The notes under the pieces: generated by a model
Databases searched by the model: none
What the model was told of the DNA's origin: nothing
What the model saw: only the letters and a program-made list of their open reading frames with translations
Made by a program: the position numbers and the translations under genes
Assembly (NCBI GenBank): GCA_039962225.1
Contig: JAMPKV010000025.1
Coordinates: 1-64,000 of the forward strand
Reading direction: 5' to 3'
Length of the DNA stretch: 64,000 nucleotides
DNA from: Microcoleus sp. AS-A8
Lineage (GTDB): Bacteria > Cyanobacteriota > Cyanobacteriia > Cyanobacteriales > Coleofasciculaceae
In this document: in pieces, positions 17,111 through 28,788 of the stretch
How positions within the stretch are numbered: position 1 is the first letter of the stretch
How the letters are laid out: every line of letters starts with the position of its first letter

Positions 17111-17143
17111 GATGCTAGATACTTAATCAAATCATTGATAACT

Positions 17144-18664
17144 CTAGTTCTGTATGAGACGTTTCCTAACAACTTGTTGATAAAATTCCTCAAGCGCAGC
17201 TACAGAAACATTATCATCGAAGAGACAATTTTTGTGTTTTCCTATGTACTGTACAATCTGCTGCCGCCATTGAGGTTCTAACCCTAACCTCACGGCAATT
17301 TCAATATATTCTGTTTCATTTTTAGCAATTGTTTCACTAAATCCCAACATTTTTAGCATCCCAGTTGACATGTAACCGCGCATACATTCACCTGGACAAG
17401 TAACCACAGGTAAATTGCAGGCAAGTGCAGCCAGAGTGGTGTTCCCCCCGGTAAAGCCTAAGGTATCTAAAAATACATCACTGAGTAAATTAAGCCTTAA
17501 ATAATTTTCATGATTTAAAAATGAGAGAAACACACAATAATCATCACTACTCTTGCCAACCGCTGCAAATGCCGCTTTAAGGCGTGGTTTTAGAACCTCG
17601 GCACGAACAAATACAAACTGAGCTTGCGGCACGCGCTTAGCAATTTCAGCAAATATAAAATCATGCTGGGGTAAGTATTTATATGGAGCTTGGCAACACA
17701 AATAAACAACGGCATCATCCCGCAACCCAAAATCAGAGCGATTTTTTGTTAATTGTGGAACCTCTAATTGGGGATAAGCAATCCCAAGATTAGGTAAGCA
17801 AATCAGTGTTTCCGAGTAATGTTCTTGAGCATTCTCAGGTTCCATTAGTTCGCTAGATATATAGTAATCAATGGTGGGTATCCCAGATGTTACTGGGTAT
17901 CCCCAATCCGTACACTGCACAGGAGCAAGCCGCAAACCAGCGATTGCAAACGTCAGTGCATCGATTCCTAGCTCTGGAAAAACCAGAATATGTAAATTAT
18001 CAGTTGAAATTTGCTGACATACGCCTTCTAAATTCTCTGGGATATGACGGAATACATCACTATATTCTTGGAATTCTTGCGTAATTGAATCCGGCTGATT
18101 TCCGATATAATAACAGTAAATCTCAAAATTCTGCCGATTGCTATGACGCAGCCAGCCCTGTAACCAAAATGTGCTGCTATGGTGATGAAGATAGTTGGAA
18201 ATATAACCAACACGAATCTTTTGATTCTCTGGAAGGGAAGGCATTGTGCGCGGTTCGATCCAGTTGGGGTAATTGGCAGCTACAACTTTATGAACCAATA
18301 TTCCATACTGCTGTTGTAACTCACGAATATTGCCAGTTTGATAGGCTAAATAAAAGTTGGTAACGCGACTAATCGCTGCTAGAGCATTGCTCTTTTCTTC
18401 AGGAGTTCTCAAGGAGGTTTGCTGAATTAACTCTTGTAGCCCTCTTTCAAAGCGCTGACGATAGAACGATACTTCATCGGCTGTCGCATAAACAATTGGA
18501 ATAAATAAGTTTTTGAGGAGTTTGAATAAGTACTCTTCCGGGAAGAGAGTAGAGGCATTCTCTAACGCTGATATAGCCTCTTGTGTTCTTCCGCTTTTTT
18601 GCAATCTTTGGATTAAATCAAAGTGACGAGCAATATCGAATTGCCCTGTTTGCTGATTAATCAT
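17144..18664 (-). CDS. GT41 (SPINDLY/O-GlcNAc transferase-like) glycosyltransferase
   Basis: 506 residues. A short N-terminal helical, TPR-like part (about 1-140) is followed by a GT41 catalytic region: RVGYISNYLHHHSS, LRLAPVQCTDWGYPVTSG, the second Rossmann segment AVVYLCCQAPYKYLPQHDF, then FLDTLGFTGGNTTLAAL and LPVVTCPGECMRGYMSTGML. It probably transfers a sugar from a nucleotide donor to protein. The target is unknown, and cyanobacterial members often accompany cell-surface or glycoprotein functions. Its start overlaps the end of miaA by eight bases, so it is likely transcribed with it. Some TPR repeats are fewer than in typical members. Confidence 0.85.
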   Translation of the reverse strand: MINQQTGQFDIARHFDLIQRLQKSGRTQEAISALENASTLFPEEYLFKLLKNLFIPIVYATADEVSFYRQRFERGLQELIQQTSLRTPEEKSNALAAISRVTNFYLAYQTGNIRELQQQYGILVHKVVAANYPNWIEPRTMPSLPENQKIRVGYISNYLHHHSSTFWLQGWLRHSNRQNFEIYCYYIGNQPDSITQEFQEYSDVFRHIPENLEGVCQQISTDNLHILVFPELGIDALTFAIAGLRLAPVQCTDWGYPVTSGIPTIDYYISSELMEPENAQEHYSETLICLPNLGIAYPQLEVPQLTKNRSDFGLRDDAVVYLCCQAPYKYLPQHDFIFAEIAKRVPQAQFVFVRAEVLKPRLKAAFAAVGKSSDDYCVFLSFLNHENYLRLNLLSDVFLDTLGFTGGNTTLAALACNLPVVTCPGECMRGYMSTGMLKMLGFSETIAKNETEYIEIAVRLGLEPQWRQQIVQYIGKHKNCLFDDNVSVAALEEFYQQVVRKRLIQN

Positions 18665-19625
18665 TCGCTGTAACGGGGTTCAATAAAGAGGATACTAATA
18701 AAGTAGAACTAAAGGATTGTATACGCTGCCATACTTGTTCCAGCAAATCGGGATGATCGGCACCAAACCACTCAATTTGTGGATAAGCTCGAAACCAAGT
18801 GCGCTGTCGCTTGGCAAATTGGCGAGTGTGCAAAACCGTTAGTTCTTTCGCTTGGGCTAGGGAAATTTCACCTGCAAGATATTGCTTCATTTCTCGATAG
18901 CCCAAGGTATCTAACAGAGGTAAATCAGCACCATATTTTTGACAAAGAGCTTTCACCTCGGCTTCCCAACCAGCCGCTATCATGTGCTCAGTTCGCTTCT
19001 CGATACGACGAATAAGGATATCGGAGTTACTACATTCCAAACCAATCTGAAGAATTGGATAGTTGGGAGGATTTTCGCCTTGTTGCTCGGAAATTGGGCG
19101 TCCAGTAACGTAAAATACTTCTAGTGATCGTAATGTCCTGACTTCGTCGTTGGCGTGAATCTTGTGGGCAGCCGTTGGGTCAACCTTTTGGAGGAATTGG
19201 TAAAGCTGAGTTTGACCCAGTGAAGCTAGTTGCGATCGCAATTCAGGGTGTGGTGCAACTCGCGGAATTTTCATCCCCTGCACTACCGCACGAATGTATA
19301 AACCCGTACCACCAACCAGTAGGGGGATTGTACCCTTTGCCTGAAATTTAGCAATCAATTCTTGAGCTGATTGCTGGTAGTCTGCCAGAGTCATTGTCTG
19401 TGTCGGCTCACACATATCTATTAAATAATGAGGCACTTGCTGTCGTTCAAGGGCTGAGGGTTTAGCAGTACCAATGTCAAACTCTCGGTAGACCTGACGA
19501 GAGTCAGCACTGAGAATAACTGAGTTCAGTCGTTGCGCTAAAGCCAACGCTAAATCCGACTTCCCAGTCGCTGTCGCACCGCAAAGGGTGATCAAACCCA
19601 GTGGCTGATGATTGAATAATTCCAT
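18657..19625 (-). CDS. miaA: tRNA dimethylallyltransferase
   Basis: About 322 residues. It attaches a dimethylallyl group to A37 in tRNAs reading UNN codons. The P-loop GATATGKSDLALALA is near the N-terminus. SADSRQVYREFDIGTAKP, HYLIDMCEP and GGTGLYIRAVVQG follow, all diagnostic. The ATG at 19625 is preferred because the longer frame begins with TTG and adds eight unlikely residues. The 3' end overlaps the GT41 gene. It is divergent from gyrB, which starts 350 bases away. Confidence 0.93.
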   Translation of the reverse strand: MELFNHQPLGLITLCGATATGKSDLALALAQRLNSVILSADSRQVYREFDIGTAKPSALERQQVPHYLIDMCEPTQTMTLADYQQSAQELIAKFQAKGTIPLLVGGTGLYIRAVVQGMKIPRVAPHPELRSQLASLGQTQLYQFLQKVDPTAAHKIHANDEVRTLRSLEVFYVTGRPISEQQGENPPNYPILQIGLECSNSDILIRRIEKRTEHMIAAGWEAEVKALCQKYGADLPLLDTLGYREMKQYLAGEISLAQAKELTVLHTRQFAKRQRTWFRAYPQIEWFGADHPDLLEQVWQRIQSFSSTLLVSSLLNPVTAND

Positions 19626-21903
<2,278 letters not shown>

Positions 21904-22364
21904 TCAATCCATCGCTGTACCGAAGTTGCATTCCGTTGTCACAGGGGTCAGGGGTTCTCTCTTGACTCCTGATTCCTGATTTCTGGCTCCCAGGAAGTTG
22001 CACTTCAGGGGTTTAGGGCGATCAATGGCCGCCTGAAAACCTGAGAAATTACGGTGAATCTTATCAAGTCAGGTTAATCGACCGTAATAGAATAACGCCG
22101 GGACTTTGTTCAGGCCATCTAAACGAACCCGTCAATATTACTATGCCAACACATTTATCTTAGAGTACCCGCTTTCCTGTCGCCTGAGGGACTGATTGAC
22201 TTGTGGGAGATTATGTATCAATCCGAACTCAGAAGTTGAAGTTGTGTAAAAATTCTTAACGGCACTTCTCATCAAACCAGTATATTCTAACAATTTGGAA
22301 AAGCTTTAACTCTTTTGTAAGAAACAACACACAGCCGTCAACTTTAAGGACAGGATAATTTGTA
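21904..22364. other. Intergenic region gyrB to ho1
   Basis: It contains a short heptamer-like run (CTCCTGATTCCTGATTTCTGG) near 21965 similar in style to the STRR-type run at 44479. No gene is seen. The promoter of ho1 should be in the AT-rich part after 22240. Confidence 0.4.
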
Positions 22365-23081
22365 ATGAGTAACAATTTAGCCACCAAGCTGCGTGAGGGC
22401 ACTAAAAAAGCTCACACTATGGCGGAAAATGTTGGTTTTGTAAAATGCTTTTTGAAAGGTGTCGTTGAGAAAACCTCTTACCGGAAGCTGGTCTCAAACC
22501 TCTACTTCGTCTATTCGGCGATGGAAGAAGAGATGGATCGCCACAGCACACACCCAATTCTCTCCAAAATTTACTTCCCCCAGCTCAACCGCAAAAAGAG
22601 TCTAGAGCAAGACTTGTACTTCTACTACGGTTCTAACTGGCGTGAGCAAGTCGCTCCTTCACAAGCCGCCAAAAACTATGTGCAACACATTCGGGAGGTA
22701 TCTGCCACACAACCCGAATTGTTGATTGCTCATTCCTACACGCGCTACCTCGGTGACTTATCCGGTGGGCAGATTCTCAAAAAGATTGCCCAACGGGCTA
22801 TGAATCTAGCCGAGGGACAGGGTACGGATTTCTATGAATTCCAAGATATTCCGGACGAGAAAGCATTTAAAGCACATTATCGGCAAGCCCTCGATGAGTT
22901 ACCCATCGATGACGCGACAGCCGAGCGGATTGTAGATGAAGCCAATGCCACATTTGGCATGAACATGAAACTGTTCCAGGAGTTGGAAGGCAACCTGATC
23001 AAAGCCATTGGTCAGATGCTGTTCAACACCCTGACACGCCGTCGCGCGGCAGGCAGTACAGAACTGGCAACCGCAGAATAG
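22365..23081 (+). CDS. ho1: Heme oxygenase (biliverdin-producing)
   Basis: 238 residues, typical for cyanobacterial HO1. It opens heme to biliverdin IX-alpha with ferredoxin electrons, the first step to phycocyanobilin and phytochrome chromophores. The proximal heme ligand is His17 in EGTKKAHTMAEN. The distal helix has YLGDLSGGQILKKIA, with the conserved Gly pair. FVYSAMEEEMDRH and YFPQLNRKKSLEQDL are also diagnostic. ATG start after an AAGGACAGG site. It stands alone, with no bilin reductase nearby. Confidence 0.97.
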   Translation: MSNNLATKLREGTKKAHTMAENVGFVKCFLKGVVEKTSYRKLVSNLYFVYSAMEEEMDRHSTHPILSKIYFPQLNRKKSLEQDLYFYYGSNWREQVAPSQAAKNYVQHIREVSATQPELLIAHSYTRYLGDLSGGQILKKIAQRAMNLAEGQGTDFYEFQDIPDEKAFKAHYRQALDELPIDDATAERIVDEANATFGMNMKLFQELEGNLIKAIGQMLFNTLTRRRAAGSTELATAE

Positions 23082-23504
23082 ACAACTGAATCAAAAACCT
23101 CACAATTGGCGTTGCTAATTTAAGGAATCATTAGGTACGACCGCTAAGAACTCACAGACGCTCTTACACTCGTCTCCACTCTTAGCCGCGAAACGTGTTC
23201 TACCAAGCTTTTGGTCACGCACTTCGCTAACCGCTCTCACGAGAGTGATCGTGGCCTAATCATCCCTTAATGAAGCAACGCCTTAATCATTTTGTGGGAT
23301 GGACGCCTCTTGCCCCAAGCCATCCCTGCCAAGCGCGGTAAAGTACCCCTGCCGATGACCGCCGTCCTGGCGTTGTTATCCTCCCTGGCTAAGGCTAGGG
23401 GACGAGCAGCCGTTGACTCAGCGAGAAATGACATGAGTCTAGAAGAAGAAAGCCAGGGCGACGTTCGCAAATCGTAACAAATCTTTAAAAAAAAACTCAG
23501 CTAA
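23082..23504. other. Intergenic region after ho1
   Basis: No supported gene. Overlapping short frames on both strands (23267-23477) show no recognisable domain and lack ribosome-binding sites. Confidence 0.4.
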
Positions 23505-23533
23505 TTGAAATAATATTCTTATTGGTGTAATAC
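23505..23533 (+). promoter_or_regulatory. Promoter of putative small RNA, copy A
   Basis: TTGAAA (23505-23510) and extended -10 TGTAATAC, with TAATAC at 23528-23533, are spaced by 17 bases. The same arrangement with much of the same spacer occurs at 37770-37797. Confidence 0.6.
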
Positions 23534-23535
23534 GT

Positions 23536-23630
23536 GTCATACGTCCTTGTATGACATTTTGAGAGGCCTCACAGAATGAAAACCGTGGGCTGGCAACCGC
23601 AGTCCTCTTGCTTCAGCCCACTTTCTTTCC
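23536..23630 (+). ncRNA. Putative small RNA, copy A of a two-member family
   Basis: The expected transcript begins in a dyad GTCATAC-N6-GTATGAC (23536-23555). It continues through GAGAGGCCTCACAGAATGAA and ends in a terminator-like hairpin, GTGGGCTG (23585-23592) with CAGCCCAC (23614-23621), followed by TTTCTTTCC. There is no open frame of note. Promoter, dyad, overall length and the end motif CTCTTGCTT are shared with 37800-37885. It is not a known family that I can name; Yfr1's conserved core was looked for and not found. Confidence 0.5.
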
Positions 23631-24556
23631 TCCCAGCATCACACCCACTAGGCTTTGTCACCCATTGACCTGAAATCGTTAAGGAGCTTTATTAATGATC
23701 TAAACAATTTGTAAATCACCCTAGAATCTAGGCACCTCTGAGGTAGGGCTAACCTAAGGCAAGGCTATAGTGATAACAAAGTTACATGAAACAAAATCAT
23801 GGATTGCCTAAAAAAGACAGCCAGGGGATTTTTAAAGTTTTCTAGGCTGGCGATGCCCCCAAAAGCTCAATCGATTAGGCAAATTTACCCCTCTATCTGA
23901 ACAACGAATGGACTAAGATAGTTTGTTTTTTTTGAGGTTGGTACTTGTTTGAGTCCCGAAAAAAATCCTAGTACGCCACTTAAACAGGCGGAATGTGGAT
24001 TAATAAACGCCTTAATAGGAAAAGGTTGTCTAGTTTACCTAAAACTTTACATGGTGGAAATAAATCTACCATGTCATAATATTTTTGTCCTAAAATCTTG
24101 AGTAAAGTTAGATTTTTTTAGGCTAAAGCTAAAGATTATCCAGGGTTATCTTTACAAGAAATTTATATAAAATCATTAAAATCATGAGAAGCAAAGGACA
24201 CGAAAATCTTTCCCCACAAGGATTACAGGTTCTAAAAAAATAAAATAACTCACTTATTAATATGTTTTTTTCAAAAAAAGGTCTCCAGGGGCTGGATCTC
24301 TTTGCATAAAAAATGTCATTATTATCAAAGTAAAGAAATATAGGATTTGATTGCGAAAATCAATAAGATTCTGGATTGCATCTATATAAAATGTAGAAAA
24401 TCCGGTTTGCATTTATCTAAAATGCAAAGTAGCGTAACTGTTCTTAACAATTTGATTTCGCAATTTGATTTCACCCTCGTAAAGCCTCCCGTCAGGGTTA
24501 TCGCCCCTCGGATTCTCACTCTTGTCAACCTTTAGCTTCTTGGAGCACTGATTATC
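23631..24556. other. Long AT-rich intergenic region
   Basis: AT-rich with many A and T runs and no supported gene. The upstream region of the P-domain gene is included, with a hairpin-like AGGTCTCCAGGGGCTGGAT stretch near 24280. Confidence 0.4.
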
Positions 24557-25090
24557 ATGTCTAAAATCGTCGAAGAAGTACGGACAGCCACCGCAACCGT
24601 TGATTTTCAACTTCCCACAACCCAAAAAGTTCACATTTCGACGTTTGTGGGTAATGGTGGTCATATTCCTGATGGTCATGGTAGCTTTCAGGATGACATT
24701 GTTATTACAGACAACTTCAAGATCACTGAGGTGAGCGTCACGCTGAAAAACCTTGTCCACACTTGGGTTGGCGACTTAACCGTGCGCTTGCGCCATTTGG
24801 AAAGTGACACGGTGGTTGAGCTGTTGCGCCGACCGGGTCAACCTTACTTTTCTTCGAGTGGCTATAGCAACGACCTCAAGGGTGATTACAGCTTCAACGA
24901 CAACAACAACTACAAATTTGAGGTAGCAGCGGCAGAGAATTCTGTTATTCCCGGTGGCAGCTATACTTCACTCCAACCTCTGTGTGCGTTTAATAATCTG
25001 CCCGCCGCAGGCACTTGGCGACTCATCATCACTGATTGCTCTGCGGGTGACTCTGGTTCCCTTGGTTCTTGGAGTCTCAACTTGCGATAG
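24557..25090 (+). CDS. Stand-alone proprotein convertase P-domain protein
   Basis: 177 residues that are almost entirely one P/Homo B domain: NFKITEVSVTLKNLVHTWVGDLTVRLRHL, then ELLRRPGQ, LKGDYSFND, and the C-terminal AGTWRLIITDCSAGDSGSLGSWSLNL. In proteases of the subtilisin/kexin type this beta-sandwich stabilises and targets the catalytic domain. Here no protease domain, signal peptide or anchor is seen. It could be a free calcium-binding or surface-associated domain, or it may have come from a larger secreted protein. The ATG follows a GGAGCACTG site and begins MSKIVEEVRTATATVDF. The genes around it are unrelated. Confidence 0.85.
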   Translation: MSKIVEEVRTATATVDFQLPTTQKVHISTFVGNGGHIPDGHGSFQDDIVITDNFKITEVSVTLKNLVHTWVGDLTVRLRHLESDTVVELLRRPGQPYFSSSGYSNDLKGDYSFNDNNNYKFEVAAAENSVIPGGSYTSLQPLCAFNNLPAAGTWRLIITDCSAGDSGSLGSWSLNLR

Positions 25091-26042
25091 AGATGAATCG
25101 ACTCAACTCTGAAGGAACCTGCTTCTTCGAGGGAAGAGGTGATCACTCAGGGTTAGGCGGCCCATCATAAAGTGTAAGCACCAAGACTGACTAAAGCTCA
25201 CAGCTCCAATTAAATATATCGGTTGACAACTCTCATATTTTCTGTGGGAGGGTATAAGAGTGTGCCGCAGGATGGAAAAGTCTGCTGAACGATCTACTAC
25301 TAATCCATCGGAATTGGGTTGCTGACGCAATAGCAACCTACGGGGCTGAGCTTGTCTGATCTCAAATCCGTTAAATCACTCATTACACACAAACACAGAG
25401 GAGTATCAGGGGAGATAGCTTTTATTCTCCCCTGCTCCTACGTGCAACCCAGCCATAAATTTCCTGAACGACTTAAGTTGCATCAGGGCAAGTAAAGATG
25501 GAAAAACATTGCCAGCCTTGACTGTTTTTTCCTTCCACATCTTCTAGATTAAATGCACCCAAACAGAGGAAATCTGTAACTCTATCCGTTATCTAGGTAA
25601 CTGTTCCTAAGGGATCATTATTCTACAATGATTCTTGCTATCAAAGCAATCAAAAATTAAGGGATTGGAGTTGGACTGGGTTAAATATCATGTTGATTTC
25701 TGCCAATCCGAATTCACAAAGCCCTCACGCTAAAGGTTGTTGCCGGGACACGACTTGGCGCTTGATTCGTCAACCGCTAAGCTTGGCTTAGGGCAACAGA
25801 GCGAGTGCTTTGTGAAACTGTTATTATTTTATCCAAGGGCTTCCCGAAACGGAGTGTAGGGCGACGCCCCCAAAAGTTAGAGCGTCGGCGTAAGCATAGC
25901 TCATGCTATCTTTTCACAAGCTTTTCACAATTTTTGTGTATAAAAACAGCTATATTCCTCAAGAAAATAGCGGGTGTTAAAACCCTCTTATTTCGTCCTC
26001 CCAAGGGCTTTCTTTATTAGAGATTAGCCAACTATGCCCTGA
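25091..26042. other. Intergenic region, no gene
   Basis: No coding frame with support. It contains repeat-like segments common between cyanobacterial genes (a CGCTAAGCTTGGCTTAG palindrome-like stretch near 25770). Confidence 0.4.
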
Positions 26043-26318
26043 AGCAATAAAGATGTGATTGTCTCCTGGTCTGTTGATGCTGGAGACTGGCACAAGCGTG
26101 ACGTTTGTGTCGAACGATGAGTGAGTTGCGTCGTGGAGGGGGCTAAGCCAGGAAACATCATATTAATCCATGATGATGGTGGCGATCGCTCGAAAAGTGT
26201 GCAGGCGTTACCCGAAATTATTGACCAACTCAGGCCGCACCGTTACCAGTTTGTGACGCTATATGTAATGTTGCAGATAAAAGACCAGGAACTTATGAAA
26301 AGCCCATGGTTTTATTAG
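26043..26318 (+). pseudogene. C-terminal fragment of a polysaccharide deacetylase (NodB family)
   Basis: One reading frame reads VIVSWSVDAGDWHKRD, then TGA at 26118-26120, then continues in phase with GAKPGNIILIHDDGGDRSKS, VQALPEIIDQLRPHRYQFVT. This is the usual end of a NodB-type deacetylase, with the W..D..DW segment and the ILLHD segment. The N-terminal two thirds are absent and a stop at 26040-26042 precedes it. The gene is therefore a remnant. A further decayed frame of unknown origin, interrupted by several stops, follows from about 26323 to 26520. Confidence 0.6.
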
Positions 26319-26527
26319 AGAGTTGCGTTTAAATGCGCTGAACTTTTTTGCCAATGAACTGGAATAGGGTTGGTATTACAAGCTCTCCAAATTGTTCCGC
26401 TGAATCGGGGAGAGCGGTAATCTTAAATGTATTGATCGAGCTAACGATAAGACTTTTGTGGAGGAGGTGATTGACGTATAGAACGTCACTCAAGCTAAGC
26501 ATTCAGAGTCAGAGATGGTATTCAACT

Positions 26528-26893
26528 TTAGCAATAGGATTGTATATCTTCACCACATTGATCGGCTAGGAAACAAAGAGCGCGAAAACGCAAGCCGACT
26601 AGCTGCTCGTAGAAAGGATTCAGTTTACACAAGGGGGGAATATGCCCAACTTTACGGCCAAAGATGATAATATCGCGCTCGAATGGGCACTGAGCGGGAA
26701 TCACCCTAGCGAGAAATCGAGCCATATCAGGGTCATGAATCTCGATTCGATCAAGCCATTGGCGTAGCTGATGTAAGGCGTTGAATGAGAGTTTCGGTAT
26801 TTGATGGCTTCTAGCTGATTGGGGGCTCTCATTAGAAGGGGTAGCTAAGCTAGCTAGGTGGTTAGATGGATTATTGGTGCAAATAGCATTCAT
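26528..26893 (-). CDS. Mo-dependent nitrogenase C-terminal-domain protein
   Basis: 121 residues. The C-terminal 80 residues carry the domain known as Mo-nitro_C: LRQWLDRIEIHDPDMARFLARVIPAQCPFERDI (34-residue block), then HIPPLCKLNPFYEQLVGLRFRALCFLADQCGED. The name comes from a similar piece in some nitrogenase-linked proteins, but stand-alone copies are common in cyanobacteria, including ones without nitrogenase, and have no proven role. The conserved Cys residues might bind metal. The N-terminal 30 residues are polar and variable. It is flanked by long spacers. Confidence 0.85.
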   Translation of the reverse strand: MNAICTNNPSNHLASLATPSNESPQSARSHQIPKLSFNALHQLRQWLDRIEIHDPDMARFLARVIPAQCPFERDIIIFGRKVGHIPPLCKLNPFYEQLVGLRFRALCFLADQCGEDIQSYC

Positions 26894-27315
26894 GAATGTT
26901 TCCTCATTTGGGGTTAGTTAGTTGACGAATTTAACGATCATTTCCCGTAGGTCAATCACTTACCAACGAGAGATCGCTATAGGAGAATTGTCCATTAACC
27001 TCTCGCTCAGATGAAGTTGTACAAGCCATTAACTAGGATTTCTTGATCTTAAATAAGAAAAAGCAAAGCTTGTACTGAGCCAATCCAAAAATTACTAATA
27101 GTATTAATATGAAGTGGCTATATCTACTCTGTGTTATTCCTGAGTAAAAATATCAGTACCCGAAGGGGTAACTTTTGGCCTTGCTAGTTGTTGTCGCTAT
27201 GACTTGGGAGAGAGCGAGGCCAGCAATAACAAGTCAATTTTTCCACTCTTTAGTTTGACTGGAATTTTGTATATTAAATTACTTATTTGATTGATATTAG
27301 AGTTAAATTTGACAT
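26894..27315. other. Intergenic region
   Basis: No gene seen; AT-rich near 27040-27130. A short palindrome-like GTACCCGAAGGGGTAAC lies near 27155. Confidence 0.35.
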
Positions 27316-27350
27316 AAAAAAGAGAGCAGGCTAGCGGCCTGCTCTACAAA
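27316..27350 (-). terminator. Terminator of the ribosomal protein operon
   Basis: Read on the minus strand, GAGCAGGC pairs with GCCTGCTC (27324-27331 and 27337-27344) and is followed by TCTTTTTT. It sits 55 bases after rplL. Confidence 0.85.
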
Positions 27351-27405
27351 AAAGTAATTATTGTGGGGGTTGGGAGCTTGCCCAACCCATTGATCCCAAT
27401 AAATG

Positions 27406-27801
27406 TTACTTCACGCTGACCTTCGCGCCAGCTTCTTCCAACTGCTTCTTGGCGTCTTCAGCCGCATCCTTAGCAATTCCTTCCTTAACGGGTTTGGGAG
27501 CCGCTTCCACCAAATCTTTGGCTTCTTTCAGACCCAAGCCAGTCAGTGTCCGTACCACCTTAAGAATGGCAATCTTCTTATCAGCCGGAACGTCTTCGAG
27601 AATCACATCAAATTCAGTCTGTTCTTCGACTTCTTCCGCTGGGGCCGCCCCACCCGCACCAGGAGCCATCATCATCATGCCACCGACCGGAGCAGCTGCA
27701 CTGACACCGAAAGCTTCTTCAATTTGCTTAACCAGTTCAGCGGCTTCGAGTAACGTCAGCGATTTGAGTTTTTCGAGAATTTCATCGGTTGTAGCAGACA
27801 T
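27406..27801 (-). CDS. rplL: 50S ribosomal protein L7/L12
   Basis: 131 residues. An N-terminal helical dimerisation part ([20 protein letters not shown]) is followed by an Ala/Gly-rich hinge, then the C-terminal factor-binding domain ([34 protein letters not shown]). It forms the ribosomal stalk that recruits elongation factors. It follows rplJ by 92 bases and ends the cluster. A GGAG site precedes the ATG. Confidence 0.98.
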   Translation of the reverse strand: MSATTDEILEKLKSLTLLEAAELVKQIEEAFGVSAAAPVGGMMMMAPGAGGAAPAEEVEEQTEFDVILEDVPADKKIAILKVVRTLTGLGLKEAKDLVEAAPKPVKEGIAKDAAEDAKKQLEEAGAKVSVK

Positions 27802-27893
27802 TGGTAAACTCCTTTGAGATTAGTTTTCTAGCTAGCCCACGTAAATGGGCAATCAAAATACATTGGGAACTCTAGAGGCTCCCGATCGCGGTT

Positions 27894-28442
27894 TTAGGCC
27901 GCCTCACTATCGGAGGTGCCTTGCTCTTTGTCCGCGATCGCTTGCAGGCATCGACCCAGAGAAGCCGGAACCTCATTAATACTGACAGCAACCTTCGTTG
28001 TGACCGCATTAATCGCCCCAGCAATTTGGGCAATCAGTTGTTCCTTCGAGGGCAAGTCGCCAATCGCCTTGACTTGATCTTCGTTCAAGGCGCGACCTTC
28101 CATCACGCCGCCTTTGAGTTCGGTCTTTTTGCTGACTTTTTGAAAGTCTTGGTAAGCCTTAATCGCGCCGCTAATGTCGTCTTTGACCAGCATGAACGCG
28201 GATGAACCGGAAAGAAATTCCGTCATCGGTTGCCATTTGGCATCCTCTCCAATTGCCAGCCGCATTAGCGTGTTTTTGGTCACCTTGCAAACGGTGCCTG
28301 TTGGGCGTAAACGTCTCCGTAAGTCTGTAATTTCAGCAACGGTCAGCCCTTGATAGTTGATTACAACCGCTAGCTGAGCTTCACTCAAGATTTGCTTGAG
28401 ATCTGCCACAACTGCCTGTTTGCTTTCAAGTGTTCTACCCAT
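27894..28442 (-). CDS. rplJ: 50S ribosomal protein L10
   Basis: 182 residues. L10 anchors L7/L12 dimers to the ribosome at the stalk base. It begins MGRTLESKQAVVADLKQIL, followed by AVVINYQGLTVAEITDLRRRL, VTKNTLMRLAI and the C-terminal helix that holds L12. The long leader before it carries a structured region and an attenuator-like hairpin (28583-28615). GGAGGTGAG is an unusually strong ribosome-binding site. Confidence 0.98.
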   Translation of the reverse strand: MGRTLESKQAVVADLKQILSEAQLAVVINYQGLTVAEITDLRRRLRPTGTVCKVTKNTLMRLAIGEDAKWQPMTEFLSGSSAFMLVKDDISGAIKAYQDFQKVSKKTELKGGVMEGRALNEDQVKAIGDLPSKEQLIAQIAGAINAVTTKVAVSINEVPASLGRCLQAIADKEQGTSDSEAA

Positions 28443-28466
28443 CGTTATCTCACCTCCTTTAAAAAG

Positions 28467-28570
28467 TTGCAGATTGAAGGTTAGTTGCAGGTTGTCGGTG
28501 ACGCGATTGAAGGTTAACAGAGGTTTGAACTTTCAACTTTCAACCTTCAAACTTTCAACGTTCTACCCTT
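28467..28570. repeat. GTTGAA-type repeat block 1
   Basis: Degenerate units of GTTGAAGG/GATTGAAGGTT and the reverse complement CAACTTTCAACCTTCAA are arranged head to head, so the block can fold into a hairpin. Similar blocks are at 36699-36835, 38853-38945, 56005-56065 and 56925-57012. Confidence 0.55.
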
Positions 28571-28582
28571 AAACCCTCGACC

Positions 28583-28730
28583 AAAACAAAACCCCAGACG
28601 CCATGCCGGGGTTTTACTTCGTATCTCGGACGCCACATCACTTCCATGAATGTCGGCGGCACAAGAGATACGCGAGCACATTGACCTCGGCAGGATATTA
28701 AGCCATTTGCACCTGCTGTCTTTAGCACAA
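28583..28730 (-). promoter_or_regulatory. Ribosomal L10 leader with attenuator-like terminator
   Basis: Minus-strand RNA between rplA and rplJ. It contains several paired segments (GCCGAGGTCAATGTGC, CGTATCTC with GAGATACG) and ends with CCCC (28592-28595)/GGGG (28608-28611) followed by TTTTGTTTT. Position and shape fit the L10 (rplJL) leader, which L10 or L10-L12 binds to repress its own synthesis. The distance from the T-run to the rplJ ATG is about 140 bases. Confidence 0.65.
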
Positions 28731-28788
28731 GCTTTCTTTAGTTTTTCGGTCTGGAATTTTGAATCAGTCTAAACCTCAAATTTCAAGC

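Noticed and set aside
23267-23477. Overlapping open frames on both strands after ho1
   Set aside because: No ribosome-binding site, no recognisable domain and frames shadow each other.
25805-26020. 71-codon plus-strand frame
   Set aside because: Cys/Phe/Lys-rich chance translation of a repeat-like spacer.
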